Assembly (NCBI RefSeq): GCF_947072685.1
Contig: NZ_CAMTIK010000009.1
Location: 67,360-102,727 of the forward strand
Length of the DNA stretch: 35,368 bases
Reading direction: 5' to 3'
Source: an uncultured Cetobacterium sp.
Lineage (GTDB): Bacteria; Fusobacteriota; Fusobacteriia; Fusobacteriales; Fusobacteriaceae
Made by a program: the position numbers and the translations under genes. The notes beneath the pieces are model-generated. The model was not told the DNA's origin, did not search any database, and saw nothing but the letters and a program-made list of their open reading frames with translations. The number at the start of each line of letters is the position of its first letter. Positions within the stretch are counted from its first letter, which is position 1. This document shows, in pieces, positions 24,963 to 35,286 of this stretch.

Positions 24963-26285
24963 CTATCTAATACTACATACTCTTTTTTCATATTTTTCTA
25001 TCTCTTTTATTAAAAGCAATTTTAACTTGTTCTCAATTTCAATATACTCAACTTTCCCCAGTAAATTTTCACTTTCATTTGGGTCTGAACATAAATCATA
25101 AAGATACAACCCCTCATAAGTTTCTGCATATGAGTCTTGCCAAGGATTTTTATCCGGAGCATAAACACAATATTTATAATTTTTTGTTCTTATAGCTCTG
25201 CCCACAATACTCTCACTTATTTGAATAAAAACTGTATCTCCAGCTTCTTTTTTAACTTTTTCTTGAATTGCTTCACCTTGCATCTCATTTTTCTCTGTCA
25301 CACCAGCTATCTCTAATATTGTAGGTGGCAAATCTAGTAAACTTACAAATTTGCTCACTCTACCACACTTAAATCCTTCCCCATGTATAATTAGAGGAGT
25401 TTTTATCACACCCTCATGACACGATCTTTTATAGTCATCTGCACCTGGTTTTTTCAAATCTCTATTTCTAGTTTTAAAATGACACCCGTGATCACTAGTA
25501 TAAATTATTATCGTATTCTCATATTCACCTATCTCTTTTAATTTCTTTACTATTCTACCTACATTTTCATCTATTGAATTACAACAACCCAAATAGTCAG
25601 CATACTCCTCTTTTGCATCTCCACATTGGAATTGCTTAATATCTTTTGGCAATTTAAAACCTTTATATTTTTCTTTTGAACCAATTGGTCCCTCATAAGT
25701 CTTTCTATCATTTTGATGATGAGGTTCAATATACGATAAAAACAGAAAAAATGGTTTATCTTTTTTTTTGTCATTTAAATATGAAAGCGCATAATCTGTC
25801 ATAGCATCCACTCGATAGCCTTCAAACTCTACTTTAGACATATTTTTATCAAAAACATATCCCCCATACCCATGTGAAGTAAACTCTAAAATATCTGAAG
25901 CCATCCAATAATCCTTGTATCCTCCTCTTTTATTAGGTGGAACTGCCGTTTGATGATATTCCTCTTTGCCATCATCTGACGCTAAATGCCATTTACCAAC
26001 ATACGCTGTTTCATATCCTTTATCATTTAAATATTCTGCTAAAGTTTTTGTATTATTTGGCAATGAAATCCCATTTTTAAAAGTCCCTATTTCTGTTGGG
26101 TATCTCCCTGTTTGTAAGCAAGATCTAGCTGGTCCACAAACAGGTTGAACTGTAAATGAATTTTCAAAAACACTCCCTTCTTGTGCTAATTTATCCAAAT
26201 TTGGCGTTATATTTAACTCCTGTCCATAACATCCCATTGTATCCTGTCTCTGTTGATCCGAAAAAATAAAAACTATGTTCTTCAA
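24963..26285 (-). CDS. Sulfatase (type I, formylglycine-dependent), cytoplasmic
   Basis: A 440-residue arylsulfatase-superfamily enzyme that hydrolyses sulfate esters. The formylglycine motif C-x-P-x-R reads CGPARS with the modified Cys50, followed by LQTGRYP. Metal and active-site residues include the N-terminal FSDQQRQD (Asp10), GKWHL (Lys98, His100) and YTSDHGCH (about 265-275). Being a Cys-type sulfatase in an anaerobe, it should need the radical-SAM maturase anSME, which is not in the window. No signal peptide is seen, so desulfation is cytoplasmic. The start is TTG 26285, about 13 bases after GGAG. The ribosome site overlaps the stop of the permease gene, and the beta-galactosidase follows after 10 bases. 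The substrate is probably a sulfated hexosamine or galactose, from context. Confidence 0.92.
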   Translation of the reverse strand: MKNIVFIFSDQQRQDTMGCYGQELNITPNLDKLAQEGSVFENSFTVQPVCGPARSCLQTGRYPTEIGTFKNGISLPNNTKTLAEYLNDKGYETAYVGKWHLASDDGKEEYHQTAVPPNKRGGYKDYWMASDILEFTSHGYGGYVFDKNMSKVEFEGYRVDAMTDYALSYLNDKKKDKPFFLFLSYIEPHHQNDRKTYEGPIGSKEKYKGFKLPKDIKQFQCGDAKEEYADYLGCCNSIDENVGRIVKKLKEIGEYENTIIIYTSDHGCHFKTRNRDLKKPGADDYKRSCHEGVIKTPLIIHGEGFKCGRVSKFVSLLDLPPTILEIAGVTEKNEMQGEAIQEKVKKEAGDTVFIQISESIVGRAIRTKNYKYCVYAPDKNPWQDSYAETYEGLYLYDLCSDPNESENLLGKVEYIEIENKLKLLLIKEIEKYEKRVCSIR

Positions 26286-26294
26286 AATTTATCA

Positions 26295-27125
26295 CTACTC
26301 CTTTACTGCTCCTGCTGCCATTCCAGCAAGAATTTTTTTTCTAAACAATAAATATAAAACTATTCCTGGAATCATTACAACAACGACTGCAGCACTCAAC
26401 TTTGCCCAAGAACCACTTCTTCCAACATAGTTCATTAACATTGTTGTCATTGTTGCATTTTTAGGACTTGGCATATATAAATATGGAGTAAACATATCAT
26501 TTAAGACTGCTACTGACTTTAGTATTGCAAGAGTTGCCGTCGCTGGAATAATAACTGGAAATATAATTTTCCAGTAAATTTTGAAATATGAACATCCGTC
26601 AATCATTGCACTTTCATCCAAAGAAAATGGTATCTGATCTATAAATTGTTTATATATATATATTTGCATTAAATCAGTTCCCACATAAATTAAAAGTGGT
26701 GCAAAAATAGTATCATAAACTCCTAATTTTGCTATTATTCCAAACCTTGTTATCTCTGCAATAAAGCCTGGCAATAGCATTCCTACACTTAATAAAAAGA
26801 AGAATATTCTCTTAAATTTAAATTCAAATCTACTCAATGAGTACGCTACCATACTTGCTAAGAGCGAGTTTATTATTACCGTTAAAAATACTAATAACGA
26901 AGAATTTTTTAAAGCTGTCAACATATTCCCCTCTTTAAAAACATCTACATAATTTTGAAGTGTAAAAGGTTTTGGCAAAGCCAAAATACTTTCTCTAGCT
27001 ATTTGTATCGGTGTTTTAAACGAAGAAAATAACGTTATTAACAATGGCATTATAACTACTAATGTAAAAAATATAAACACTGTATGATTAAATACATTAA
27101 AAAAACTAAATTTTCTTTTTTTCAT
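26295..27125 (-). CDS. Carbohydrate ABC transporter permease (MalG/UgpE type)
   Basis: A 276-residue inner-membrane permease of CUT1 carbohydrate importers with about six hydrophobic segments. The N-terminus has MPLLITLFSSFKTPIQIARE. The EAA loop reads DESAMIDGCSYFKIYWKIIFPVI (about 164-186), which docks onto the ATPase. The C-terminus IPGIVLYLLFRKKILAGMAAGAVKE is the characteristic MalG-type ending (GxxxGAVK). ATG 27125 lies 5 bases after the stop of the partner permease gene. Together with the other permease and the lipoprotein it forms an importer that lacks its own ATPase gene here, probably sharing an MsmK/UgpC-type ATPase encoded elsewhere. Confidence 0.93.
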   Translation of the reverse strand: MKKRKFSFFNVFNHTVFIFFTLVVIMPLLITLFSSFKTPIQIARESILALPKPFTLQNYVDVFKEGNMLTALKNSSLLVFLTVIINSLLASMVAYSLSRFEFKFKRIFFFLLSVGMLLPGFIAEITRFGIIAKLGVYDTIFAPLLIYVGTDLMQIYIYKQFIDQIPFSLDESAMIDGCSYFKIYWKIIFPVIIPATATLAILKSVAVLNDMFTPYLYMPSPKNATMTTMLMNYVGRSGSWAKLSAAVVVVMIPGIVLYLLFRKKILAGMAAGAVKE

Positions 27126-27129
27126 ATCT

Positions 27130-28074
27130 TTATCCTTTCATCCCAAGTAATTTATCTTGAATTTTTGATAATAACAAAATCATTATAATTAAAACAATTG
27201 CCATTGCTGCAGCTAATCCAAAGTTTTCAAATTCAAAGGCTATTTTTACCAAATTTAAAGCAAATGTTGTACTGCTTTCTTTGGGGCCTCCACTTGTCAT
27301 TACAAATGGAATATCAAAAACCATCAATGCTCCTCTAGCATTTAAAAACAAAACTATACTTGTCACTGTTTTCATATTTGGCATTATTATTTTTCTAAAT
27401 TGCTGAAAAACTGTTGCTCCATCTATATAAGCCGCTTCTAACATATCCTTTGAAATAGACTGTAGACCCGCCAAAAATAATATTATAGGCATTCCTGTAA
27501 ATCTCCATAAAGAAACGGCTGCTAAAGAAAAATTAACAATCTTTGGATCACTGATCCAACCAACCTTTGACATATTCATTAGCTCTAAAACTGCATTCAA
27601 CACCCCGTCTTCAGAGCTATATAAGAACGAAAACATATACGCTACTGCCACACCATTTATTATATATGGCATAAAAAATATACTCTTAAAAAACTCACTC
27701 CCCTTTATATATCTATCCAGTAAAAACGCAACATACAATTCAACTGGAATTAATAAAAAATGAAGTACAAAATATACACTATTCGTTTTCAATGTCATCC
27801 ATAAACTCTTTGAAGTAAATAAATTTTTAAAATTTCCAAGACCCACATACTTATAACTTTGAGAAACTCCATTCCAATCTGTAAAGCTTATATAAACTAA
27901 CTTTAGTGCTGGATATATTATAAAGCCTAATAGCATTATAGTTGGAATTGTTAAAAATGTTACAAGTAATATTTTTTTTTGGATATCCTTATTTTGTAAC
28001 CATTCTCTTAATAAAAATGGAGTTTTTTTCTCTTCAAATAGCTCCCTTTTTTCTAAAATTCCCTCTTGAGACAT
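27130..28074 (-). CDS. Carbohydrate ABC transporter permease (MalF/UgpA type)
   Basis: A 314-residue inner-membrane permease of the CUT1 family. A long cytoplasmic N-terminus (about 1-35) precedes TM1 (LVTFLTIPTIMLLGFIIYPA). The family motif YISFTDWNGVSQSYKYVGLGNFKNLF follows (about 71-96). The EAA loop is EAAYIDGATVFQQFRKIIMPNM (about 215-236). ATG 28074 overlaps the region of the binding-protein stop, whose last codons supply the ribosome site GGAGG, so the genes are coupled. It is the heterodimer partner of the MalG-type permease. Confidence 0.93.
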   Translation of the reverse strand: MSQEGILEKRELFEEKKTPFLLREWLQNKDIQKKILLVTFLTIPTIMLLGFIIYPALKLVYISFTDWNGVSQSYKYVGLGNFKNLFTSKSLWMTLKTNSVYFVLHFLLIPVELYVAFLLDRYIKGSEFFKSIFFMPYIINGVAVAYMFSFLYSSEDGVLNAVLELMNMSKVGWISDPKIVNFSLAAVSLWRFTGMPIILFLAGLQSISKDMLEAAYIDGATVFQQFRKIIMPNMKTVTSIVLFLNARGALMVFDIPFVMTSGGPKESSTTFALNLVKIAFEFENFGLAAAMAIVLIIMILLLSKIQDKLLGMKG

Positions 28075-28075
28075 T

Positions 28076-29335
28076 TTAACCTCCTATTACTTTAGCTTTA
28101 GCTTCTTTCCATTTAATATTCCACTCGCTCATCAATCCTTCAAACTCTGTTCCACTTAAAAGCTCTTGTGATAACTGATTTTGATCATAACGAGTTTCAT
28201 TTTTAATTTTTGTATAGTTTTCTCCACCTGGGATTTGATATACAGGTTCTAAATTTTCTATCCCATTCATCACTTCTACAAATGGGCTATCTTTAAGTTT
28301 TACTCCAGACACTGATGGAATTACTTGCATATAATTTATATACTCTTTATAGTATTCACTTGTAAAAAACCAATCTAAAAAATCTTTAGCTTCTTGTTGA
28401 TATTTCGATGCGTTTGGAACTCCTAAAAACACTTCTCCTGTTACAAAATATCTATATTTTTCATTTATATCATCTCTTACAGGCATTAAAAACATTCCTA
28501 AATCTTCTTTTTCATTTTCTGGAGCTTCATCCATATATGATTTATAATACCACTGTCCAGCTGCCATCATTGCTGCTTTTTTAGATAAAAACATATTTGT
28601 CTCTTGACTCCACCCATAACCTAAAGGGTTTTTTCCGGCTGGATTTAATGAGAATAATTGATTTACTTTTTTGTAGCCATTATATACGCTTGTATTTTCT
28701 GAAAACGGTGTATCTAATCCTCCCATTTGGTTTAAAACATTATCCCCACCTGTAACTAAATATGGAATAAACTGTCCATATGGATATGTTGTCCATAAAT
28801 CCTTTCCTCCAATCGCCAAAGGGATACATTCTCCACTCTCATTTATTTTTTCTATCACTCCTAAAAATTCTCCCCAAGTACTTGGTGGTGTTATCCCAAG
28901 TTTATTAAAAATACTTTTTCTATAATAAACAAATTCATTAAATCCATACATCGGTAACCCGACTGTTTTTCCTTCAATTTTATAAGCTTTTGCAAATTCA
29001 TTTACTTTTGTGGCATTTAATTCACTTAAATCTACAACCGAATCCTTGTATGTATACATATGTTTGTTTCTAATTGCGAAAATATCCGGAAGTTGATTTG
29101 CTGTGTTTCTAATTTTCATTGTAGTATCATAATCTGTATTGGGTATTTTCTCTATTTTTATTGTTACATCTGGATTAATTTTTTTATATGCATCTGCTAA
29201 ACTATTTGTCTCCATCAGATAGGCGTCCCCTGTTCCTTCCCAAATTGACATTGTCAATACTTTGTTATTATCTTTTTCACCACACCCCACCAACCCAAAA
29301 GTTGTTAATAAAAGACCTACTAATATCTTCTTCAT
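28076..29335 (-). CDS. Carbohydrate ABC transporter substrate-binding lipoprotein (family 1 extracellular solute-binding protein)
   Basis: A 419-residue lipid-anchored receptor. The signal peptide MKKILVGLLLTTFGLVGCGE has a lipobox (LVGC) at Cys18. The mature part has the SBP_bac_1 pattern: VLTMSIWEGTGDAYLMET near the start, DIFAIRNKHMY, the hinge YYRKSIFNKLGITPPSTWGEF (about 131-151), and MMAAGQWYYKSYM, a usual sugar-binding segment with aromatic residues. Receptors of this family mostly bind oligosaccharides. ATG 29335 follows GGAGG with 5 bases of spacing. It is the first gene of the ABC-sulfatase-galactosidase operon, under a consensus promoter with a LacI-type operator. Confidence 0.93.
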   Translation of the reverse strand: MKKILVGLLLTTFGLVGCGEKDNNKVLTMSIWEGTGDAYLMETNSLADAYKKINPDVTIKIEKIPNTDYDTTMKIRNTANQLPDIFAIRNKHMYTYKDSVVDLSELNATKVNEFAKAYKIEGKTVGLPMYGFNEFVYYRKSIFNKLGITPPSTWGEFLGVIEKINESGECIPLAIGGKDLWTTYPYGQFIPYLVTGGDNVLNQMGGLDTPFSENTSVYNGYKKVNQLFSLNPAGKNPLGYGWSQETNMFLSKKAAMMAAGQWYYKSYMDEAPENEKEDLGMFLMPVRDDINEKYRYFVTGEVFLGVPNASKYQQEAKDFLDWFFTSEYYKEYINYMQVIPSVSGVKLKDSPFVEVMNGIENLEPVYQIPGGENYTKIKNETRYDQNQLSQELLSGTEFEGLMSEWNIKWKEAKAKVIGG

Positions 29336-29359
29336 CGTTCCCTCCGTTAACTTTTTTGT

Positions 29360-29379
29360 TCAAGATTACGTATTCTTGA
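29360..29379 (-). promoter_or_regulatory. LacI-family operator O1 at the ABC operon start site
   Basis: TCAAGATTACGTATTCTTGA is a 20-bp palindrome with one mismatched pair and a central CG, the usual LacI-family form. It begins 11 bases downstream of the -10 box of the ABC promoter and so should block transcription when bound. Confidence 0.8.
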
Positions 29380-29390
29380 GTCTCTATTCC

Positions 29391-29419
29391 ATTATATTTC
29401 AACTCAAAGATTATGTCAA
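29391..29419 (-). promoter_or_regulatory. Consensus promoter of the ABC-sulfatase-galactosidase operon
   Basis: On the minus strand there is TTGACA (complement of 29414-29419), exactly 17 bases and TATAAT (complement of 29391-29396). Both boxes are perfect consensus, so the promoter is strong and should need repression. Confidence 0.85.
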
Positions 29420-29484
29420 CTTCATGTTTAAAGTGTACTATTTTAAATTTCTATGACCTTTTTAATTATATAATTTATTAAAAA

Positions 29485-29530
29485 ATTAAAATCTTTTTCA
29501 AGAATACGTATTCTTGAAAAAGATTTTAAT
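29485..29530. promoter_or_regulatory. 46-bp perfect palindrome containing LacI-family operator O2
   Basis: The left arm 29485-29507 and right arm 29508-29530 are exact reverse complements, 23 bases each, with no loop. The core TCAAGAATACGTATTCTTGA (29498-29517) is the symmetric form of O1. It lies 38 bases upstream of the lacI -35 box and 138 bp (centre to centre) from O1, close to 13 helical turns. Confidence 0.85.
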
Positions 29531-29567
29531 ACATTTTGCTTTCTATGTCAAACATTTTATTTTTTAT

Positions 29568-29596
29568 TTGACAAATATACTCTATTAATTTAAAAT
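29568..29596 (+). promoter_or_regulatory. lacI-type regulator promoter
   Basis: TTGACA (29568-29573), 17 bases, then TAAAAT (29591-29596). The ribosome site is a run of seven G residues at 29617-29623, 8 bases before the TTG start. Confidence 0.7.
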
Positions 29597-29631
29597 CTAA
29601 TGTATTTTACAAAATCGGGGGGGTAATCTAT

Positions 29632-30624
29632 TTGAAAAAAAATAATTTAACAATGAAAGATATTGCTCAATTAGCTGGGGTTTCTCAGCCCACTGTTTCT
29701 AGAGTTATTAATAACAACCCTAAAGTTAATCCATTGATTAAAGAACGTGTTTTAAATATTATAAAAGAATATAATTTCAAACCTAATCAAAATGCTAAAA
29801 CTTTAAGAGGAAACAGTTCTAAAATTATCGGTCTTATTGTTTTTGACTTCTCAAATTACTATTATTTAGAAATGGTTAAGTATGCTGAAAAAGCTGCTCG
29901 TGAAAAAGGTTATACTATTATTGTTATGAACTCTGAAGGAAATCAATCACTTGAACTAGAACATATTATGCAACTAATCGCCAGAAAAGTTGACGGTATT
30001 TTGATTGCACCTACATCCAAAGAAAATTTGAAATATTTAAAAAATACAACTACTCCATTTTTAGTAATAAATACAATTTTTAAAAATTATAGTAGCATTT
30101 CTACCTCTCTCTTTGATGGCGGTAAAATAGCTAGCGATTTTTTAATTTCTTTAGGTCATAAAAAAATAGCTTTTATTGGAGCTGATTTGAAAAATCCAAA
30201 ATTTCTTGGAATGAAATCCTCACTTGAAAAAAACAAAATTAAAATGGGGAAATCTTCCTTTATAAAAACGGATACATTGAATATGAAACTTGATAATATT
30301 TTCTATTACCTTGATTCTCATCCAAATGAATTTACTGCCTTCATATGTTCAAACGACAATATCGCTTTATATCTTATTTCTGAATTTGAGAAAAGGGGAG
30401 TTAAAATTCCAGAAGACATCTCTGTTGTTGGTTTTGATAATACTATTATATCAAAAATACTAAATATATCCTCTATTAAGCAACCTATGGAGGAGATGAT
30501 GATAAAATCTATACAGTTATTAACAGGCAGCACATCTATCAACAATAGCATTATCCAAATTGAATTAGAACCAATTTTAATTGAGCGAAAGAGTACTAAA
30601 AAATTTAAAAAAAACTCACCGTAA
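29632..30624 (+). CDS. LacI-family transcriptional regulator
   Basis: A 330-residue DNA-binding repressor. The N-terminal helix-turn-helix and hinge helix are textbook: TMKDIAQLAGVSQPTVSRVI (about 7-26), NNNPKVNPLIKERVLNII, then the hinge YNFKPNQNAKTLRG. The periplasmic-binding-protein-like sensor domain follows (KIIGLIVFDFSNYY, KVDGILIAP, ISVVGFDNT, KQPMEEM). Translation starts at TTG 29632 behind a G7 tract; the first ATG, at codon 8, has no ribosome site. The gene is divergent from the ABC operon and shares with it an intergenic region carrying two matching LacI-type operators, so it very likely represses that operon and may autoregulate. The inducer is unknown, presumably a product of the imported glycan. 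It ends in a terminator shared with the GntR gene. Confidence 0.94.
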   Translation: MKKNNLTMKDIAQLAGVSQPTVSRVINNNPKVNPLIKERVLNIIKEYNFKPNQNAKTLRGNSSKIIGLIVFDFSNYYYLEMVKYAEKAAREKGYTIIVMNSEGNQSLELEHIMQLIARKVDGILIAPTSKENLKYLKNTTTPFLVINTIFKNYSSISTSLFDGGKIASDFLISLGHKKIAFIGADLKNPKFLGMKSSLEKNKIKMGKSSFIKTDTLNMKLDNIFYYLDSHPNEFTAFICSNDNIALYLISEFEKRGVKIPEDISVVGFDNTIISKILNISSIKQPMEEMMIKSIQLLTGSTSINNSIIQIELEPILIERKSTKKFKKNSP

Positions 30625-30644
30625 CCTTATAGTTACAGTGAGTT
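30611..30644. terminator. Bidirectional terminator between the lacI-type and gntR-type genes
   Basis: AAAACTCAC (30611-30619) and GTGAGTTTT (30638-30646), plus GTAAC/GTTAC inside, pair around a C-A mismatch and a 6-base loop. A-rich and T-rich flanks make it usable from both sides. The lacI stop lies inside the stem. Confidence 0.82.
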
Positions 30645-30645
30645 T

Positions 30646-31374
30646 TTATCTTATATCTAATTTTACTTTGTATTTAAACTTATCTCCTCTAACAATAGAT
30701 TTGGTGTATTCAATAAGCTTATTCCCTTCATATGTATAACGTTCTAAAACTATTCCTGGACTTCCAGATGGCACATTTAAAATATCTGCCTCCACATCAT
30801 TTAATATACATGGATAAAAACTTTCCTCTGCATATGAAAACTTTACTCCATATTTTTTTTTCATTATTTGGTAAAGCCCTTCCTCTTCTAGATCACTTTC
30901 TTCTAATCCAATAAATCTTTCAAAAGGAAGATATGTTATTTCATTCATCATTGCCTCTCCGTCCGCGAGTCTAATTCTACTTAAAACCAATACTTTCTCC
31001 TCGTTACTAATACCCATTTTTTTTCCTACTGCCTGTCCACTCTCTTTTAAAACCAAACTTAACACTCTATTCCCTGGTTTTTTTCCCTGCTTTTGAACTT
31101 CATCTCCAAAAGAGTAAAACCCATTTAATTCCTGATTGATTCTCTTTTGTGATACAAAATTCCCCTTTCCTTGAATTTTATATATAATTCCTTGCCGTTG
31201 AAGTTCTGATAAGGCTTGCCTCACTGTTGCTCTACTTATGCTATATATTTCTGAAAGTTCTCTTTCAGAAGGTATCTTTTCCCCTGATCTTATCTCCTCA
31301 CTTTCAATCCTATCATTCAATATCTCTATTAATTGTAAATATAATGGTGCTCCACTATCTTTTTTTATTTCCAT
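30646..31374 (-). CDS. GntR-family transcriptional regulator, HutC/UTRA type
   Basis: A 242-residue regulator. The N-terminal winged helix has APLYLQLIEILNDRIESEEIRSG, GEKIPSERELSEIYSISRATVRQALSEL and GIIYKIQGKGNFVS (about 9-77). The C-terminal UTRA ligand domain has NRVLSLVLKE, LVLSRIRLADGEAMMNEITYLP, SFYPCILNDVEADILNVPSGSPGIVLERYTY and the end YTKSIVRGDKFKYKVKL. UTRA regulators such as NagR, DasR and AgaR2 respond to amino-sugar phosphates and bind AGTGGT/ACCACT sites. Two such sites are found before the PTS and kinase operons here. The frame is open to 31434, but ATG 31374 has GAGAGG 5 bases upstream and its own promoter. It is downstream of the tagatose-6-P kinase gene on the same strand. 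Repression of both operons is inferred. Confidence 0.93.
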   Translation of the reverse strand: MEIKKDSGAPLYLQLIEILNDRIESEEIRSGEKIPSERELSEIYSISRATVRQALSELQRQGIIYKIQGKGNFVSQKRINQELNGFYSFGDEVQKQGKKPGNRVLSLVLKESGQAVGKKMGISNEEKVLVLSRIRLADGEAMMNEITYLPFERFIGLEESDLEEEGLYQIMKKKYGVKFSYAEESFYPCILNDVEADILNVPSGSPGIVLERYTYEGNKLIEYTKSIVRGDKFKYKVKLDIR

Positions 31375-31395
31375 TTCAACCTCTCTTTCAAGAAT

Positions 31396-31424
31396 ATTAT
31401 AATGCAAATGAGGAAGATATTCAA
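31396..31424 (-). promoter_or_regulatory. Own promoter of the gntR-type gene
   Basis: On the minus strand there is TTGAAT (complement of 31419-31424), 17 bases and consensus TATAAT (complement of 31396-31401). The -35 region lies in the loop of the hairpin at 31408-31434. Confidence 0.65.
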
Positions 31425-31434
31425 TCTTCCTCAT
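31408..31434. terminator. Hairpin at the end of the kinase-aldolase operon
   Basis: ATGAGGAAGAT (31408-31418) pairs perfectly with ATCTTCCTCAT (31424-31434) over a 5-base loop. The stem overlaps the stop of the upstream gene (31431-31433). On the minus strand it lacks a strong T run, so it may be a weak terminator or a processing/stability element and not a full stop. Confidence 0.45.
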
Positions 31435-32342
31435 ATTTTTTCAATAATTATTTTTGAAAACAATTCCTGTACTACTTCTAAATCCACGTACCCTGTTTCC
31501 ACTTTCATAGCATTGGATATTCCACAAGCCATACTATATTTTAAAATCTCCTCCAATGGCAGTCCACTGCTCAATCCATATGCAAATCCTGCAATACTTG
31601 AATCTCCGCTCCCTACAGGGTTTTTTATTTGAACTTTGGGTATTGTTATCTTATAGCTTTCATCCCCTACATATACCGCTCCCTCTCCCCCAAGAGAAAT
31701 AAGTATATTTCTAGCTCCCATCGATTTAAGTTTTTTTCCAGCCTCTACTATTTCTTCTACGGTCTTAACTCTATACCCCAAAAGAGCTTCTAACTCATCT
31801 TTGTTAGGTTTTATAAGAAAAGGTTTCCCCTCTATTCCCGCTTTCAAAGAAATACCACTTGTATCCAGTAGGACTTTTTTCTTTCTCGCAATTACAGACA
31901 GTTCTTTATATATATCTGTTTGTATATTTTTTGGTAAACTTCCACTCAAACAGATTACTTCAAATTTTTCACAATTTTTTTTAAAAAAATCTATAAATTT
32001 TTTTAATTCTTCTTCATCTATTTCAGATCCAGGTTCTAAAATTTCAGTTTGACTATTTTCTCCTAGTATTGCAATGCAGCTTCTTGTTTCTGAATTTATT
32101 TTTATAAATTCATTTTTTATTTCAAGCTTTTTTAATTCTTCTGCAATCCACTGACCATTATTCCCACCAAGAAATCCCGTTGCAACAACATTTTTTCCTA
32201 ATGTTTGTAAAACTCTCGAAACATTCAATCCTTTTCCTCCAGCAGTTTTATTAGATTTAGCTCTAAAAATAGAGTTCAACTTAAATTCTCCTATCTCGTA
32301 TCTAATATCAACAGCTGGGTTTAAAGTTACCGTTAGTATCAT
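31431..32342 (-). CDS. lacC: Tagatose-6-phosphate kinase / 1-phosphofructokinase family (PfkB, LacC/FruK type)
   Basis: A 303-residue sugar-phosphate kinase of the PfkB family. The N-terminus MILTVTLNPAVD and the GGKGLNVSRVLQTLG box (about 36-50) are typical of LacC/FruK. The second signature NPVGSGDSSIAGFAYGL (about 245-261) contains the catalytic Asp, and IKPNKDELEALLG is also conserved. Alone the sequence cannot separate LacC (tagatose-6-P to tagatose-1,6-P2) from FruK. The aldolase of tagatose-bisphosphate type just upstream and AgaS make LacC the likely role. ATG 32342 lies 3 bases past the aldolase stop. It is fourth in the kinase-agaS-kbaY-lacC operon. Confidence 0.88.
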   Translation of the reverse strand: MILTVTLNPAVDIRYEIGEFKLNSIFRAKSNKTAGGKGLNVSRVLQTLGKNVVATGFLGGNNGQWIAEELKKLEIKNEFIKINSETRSCIAILGENSQTEILEPGSEIDEEELKKFIDFFKKNCEKFEVICLSGSLPKNIQTDIYKELSVIARKKKVLLDTSGISLKAGIEGKPFLIKPNKDELEALLGYRVKTVEEIVEAGKKLKSMGARNILISLGGEGAVYVGDESYKITIPKVQIKNPVGSGDSSIAGFAYGLSSGLPLEEILKYSMACGISNAMKVETGYVDLEVVQELFSKIIIEKI

Positions 32343-32344
32343 TA

Positions 32345-34315
<1,971 letters not shown>

Positions 34316-34326
<11 letters not shown>

Positions 34327-35260
34327 TTACTTCCTCCCATAATTTTAAACTGTATAGTGCTGATCCATATACAGGTGAATATTTTGGTTCTAATATTTTC
34401 ACATCTATTTTATTTTTAGATAAGTATTCTTCCAAGTGATTAAAAATATAATCTGACGCTTTAAATACTCCACCTGTATATGAAATTTTTATTGGTTTAT
34501 TTATGAATTCAATTTGATTTACAATAGCTTTTATCATAAGTCCGATTTCCACTGCAGCTTCCTTAAAAATAGCCTTTGAATACTCCTCATTAGCTAGAGC
34601 TGCTTCATATACAACTAGAGATAATTTAGCTATTTTTCCTCTATCCAAAGTATATTTATTATACACAATATCAATCAAATCAAAATCATCCTGCAGTCCA
34701 ATTCTATTTCTAAAAATTTCATAAAATTTTGTTTTATCTAATCTTCCATCAGATTGCTTAGTAAAAACCTCTATTCCTTTTTTAGCAATCCAATGGGCGG
34801 AGCCTTCATCACCACATGCATGTCCCCATCCGCTACTACGTCCTTCCTCACCCAATTCATTTATTCCATATGCAATTGCACCTGTTCCAGCAATTATATT
34901 TATACCTGGCTCACAAGCTAGGGATCCTGCCCAACCAGCTTTCATATCGTTACCAATTTGATAATTTAATGTTCCCCAACTTTTTTCTACCACTTTTTCT
35001 ATCTTCAATTTATCTTCCTTTATTTCTCCGTATCCCGGAATACCTGCAAAAATATACCCTACTTCATTCAATGATATATCAAGCTGACTCTGAACTCTAT
35101 CCAAGATGTTTTTCAGTAAATTCTCTAACCCCTCAAAACCAATTTGCAAATAATGACCTGTTTCTGTTTCAAAATTAAGAACCTCTTTTTTTTCTTTATC
35201 AATTACAGAAACTGCAGTTTTTGTTCCTCCGCTGTCAATTCCTATAAAATATTTCCCCAT
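34316..35260 (-). CDS. N-acetylhexosamine kinase-like protein (BadF/BadG/BcrA/BcrD ATPase family)
   Basis: A 314-residue ATPase of the actin-like fold, resembling N-acetylglucosamine kinase. The phosphate-1 motif is YFIGIDSGGTKTAVSVID (about 4-21), phosphate-2 is INIIAGTGAIAYGI, and the sugar-side motif is GRSSGWGHACGDEGSAHWI (about 136-154). The adenosine motif is ISYTGGVFKASDYI, and the C-terminus is EPKYSPVYGSALYSLKLW. It probably phosphorylates free GalNAc/GlcNAc or another hexosamine released in the cytoplasm, complementing the PTS route. The frame is open to 35278, where the ATG begins the G6 ribosome site itself. ATG 35260, 8-9 bases after GGGGGGAG, gives MGKYFIGIDSGG and is preferred. 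It is the first gene of its operon, behind a consensus promoter and GntR-type operator. Confidence 0.88.
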
Positions 35261-35286
35261 CTTTATTTCTCCCCCCATCTTCTCTA

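Noticed and set aside
34816-35178. 120-codon plus-strand ORF antisense to the hexosamine kinase gene
   Set aside because: The composition (His/Leu/Tyr-rich) is that of a reverse-frame shadow; the minus-strand gene has all kinase motifs.
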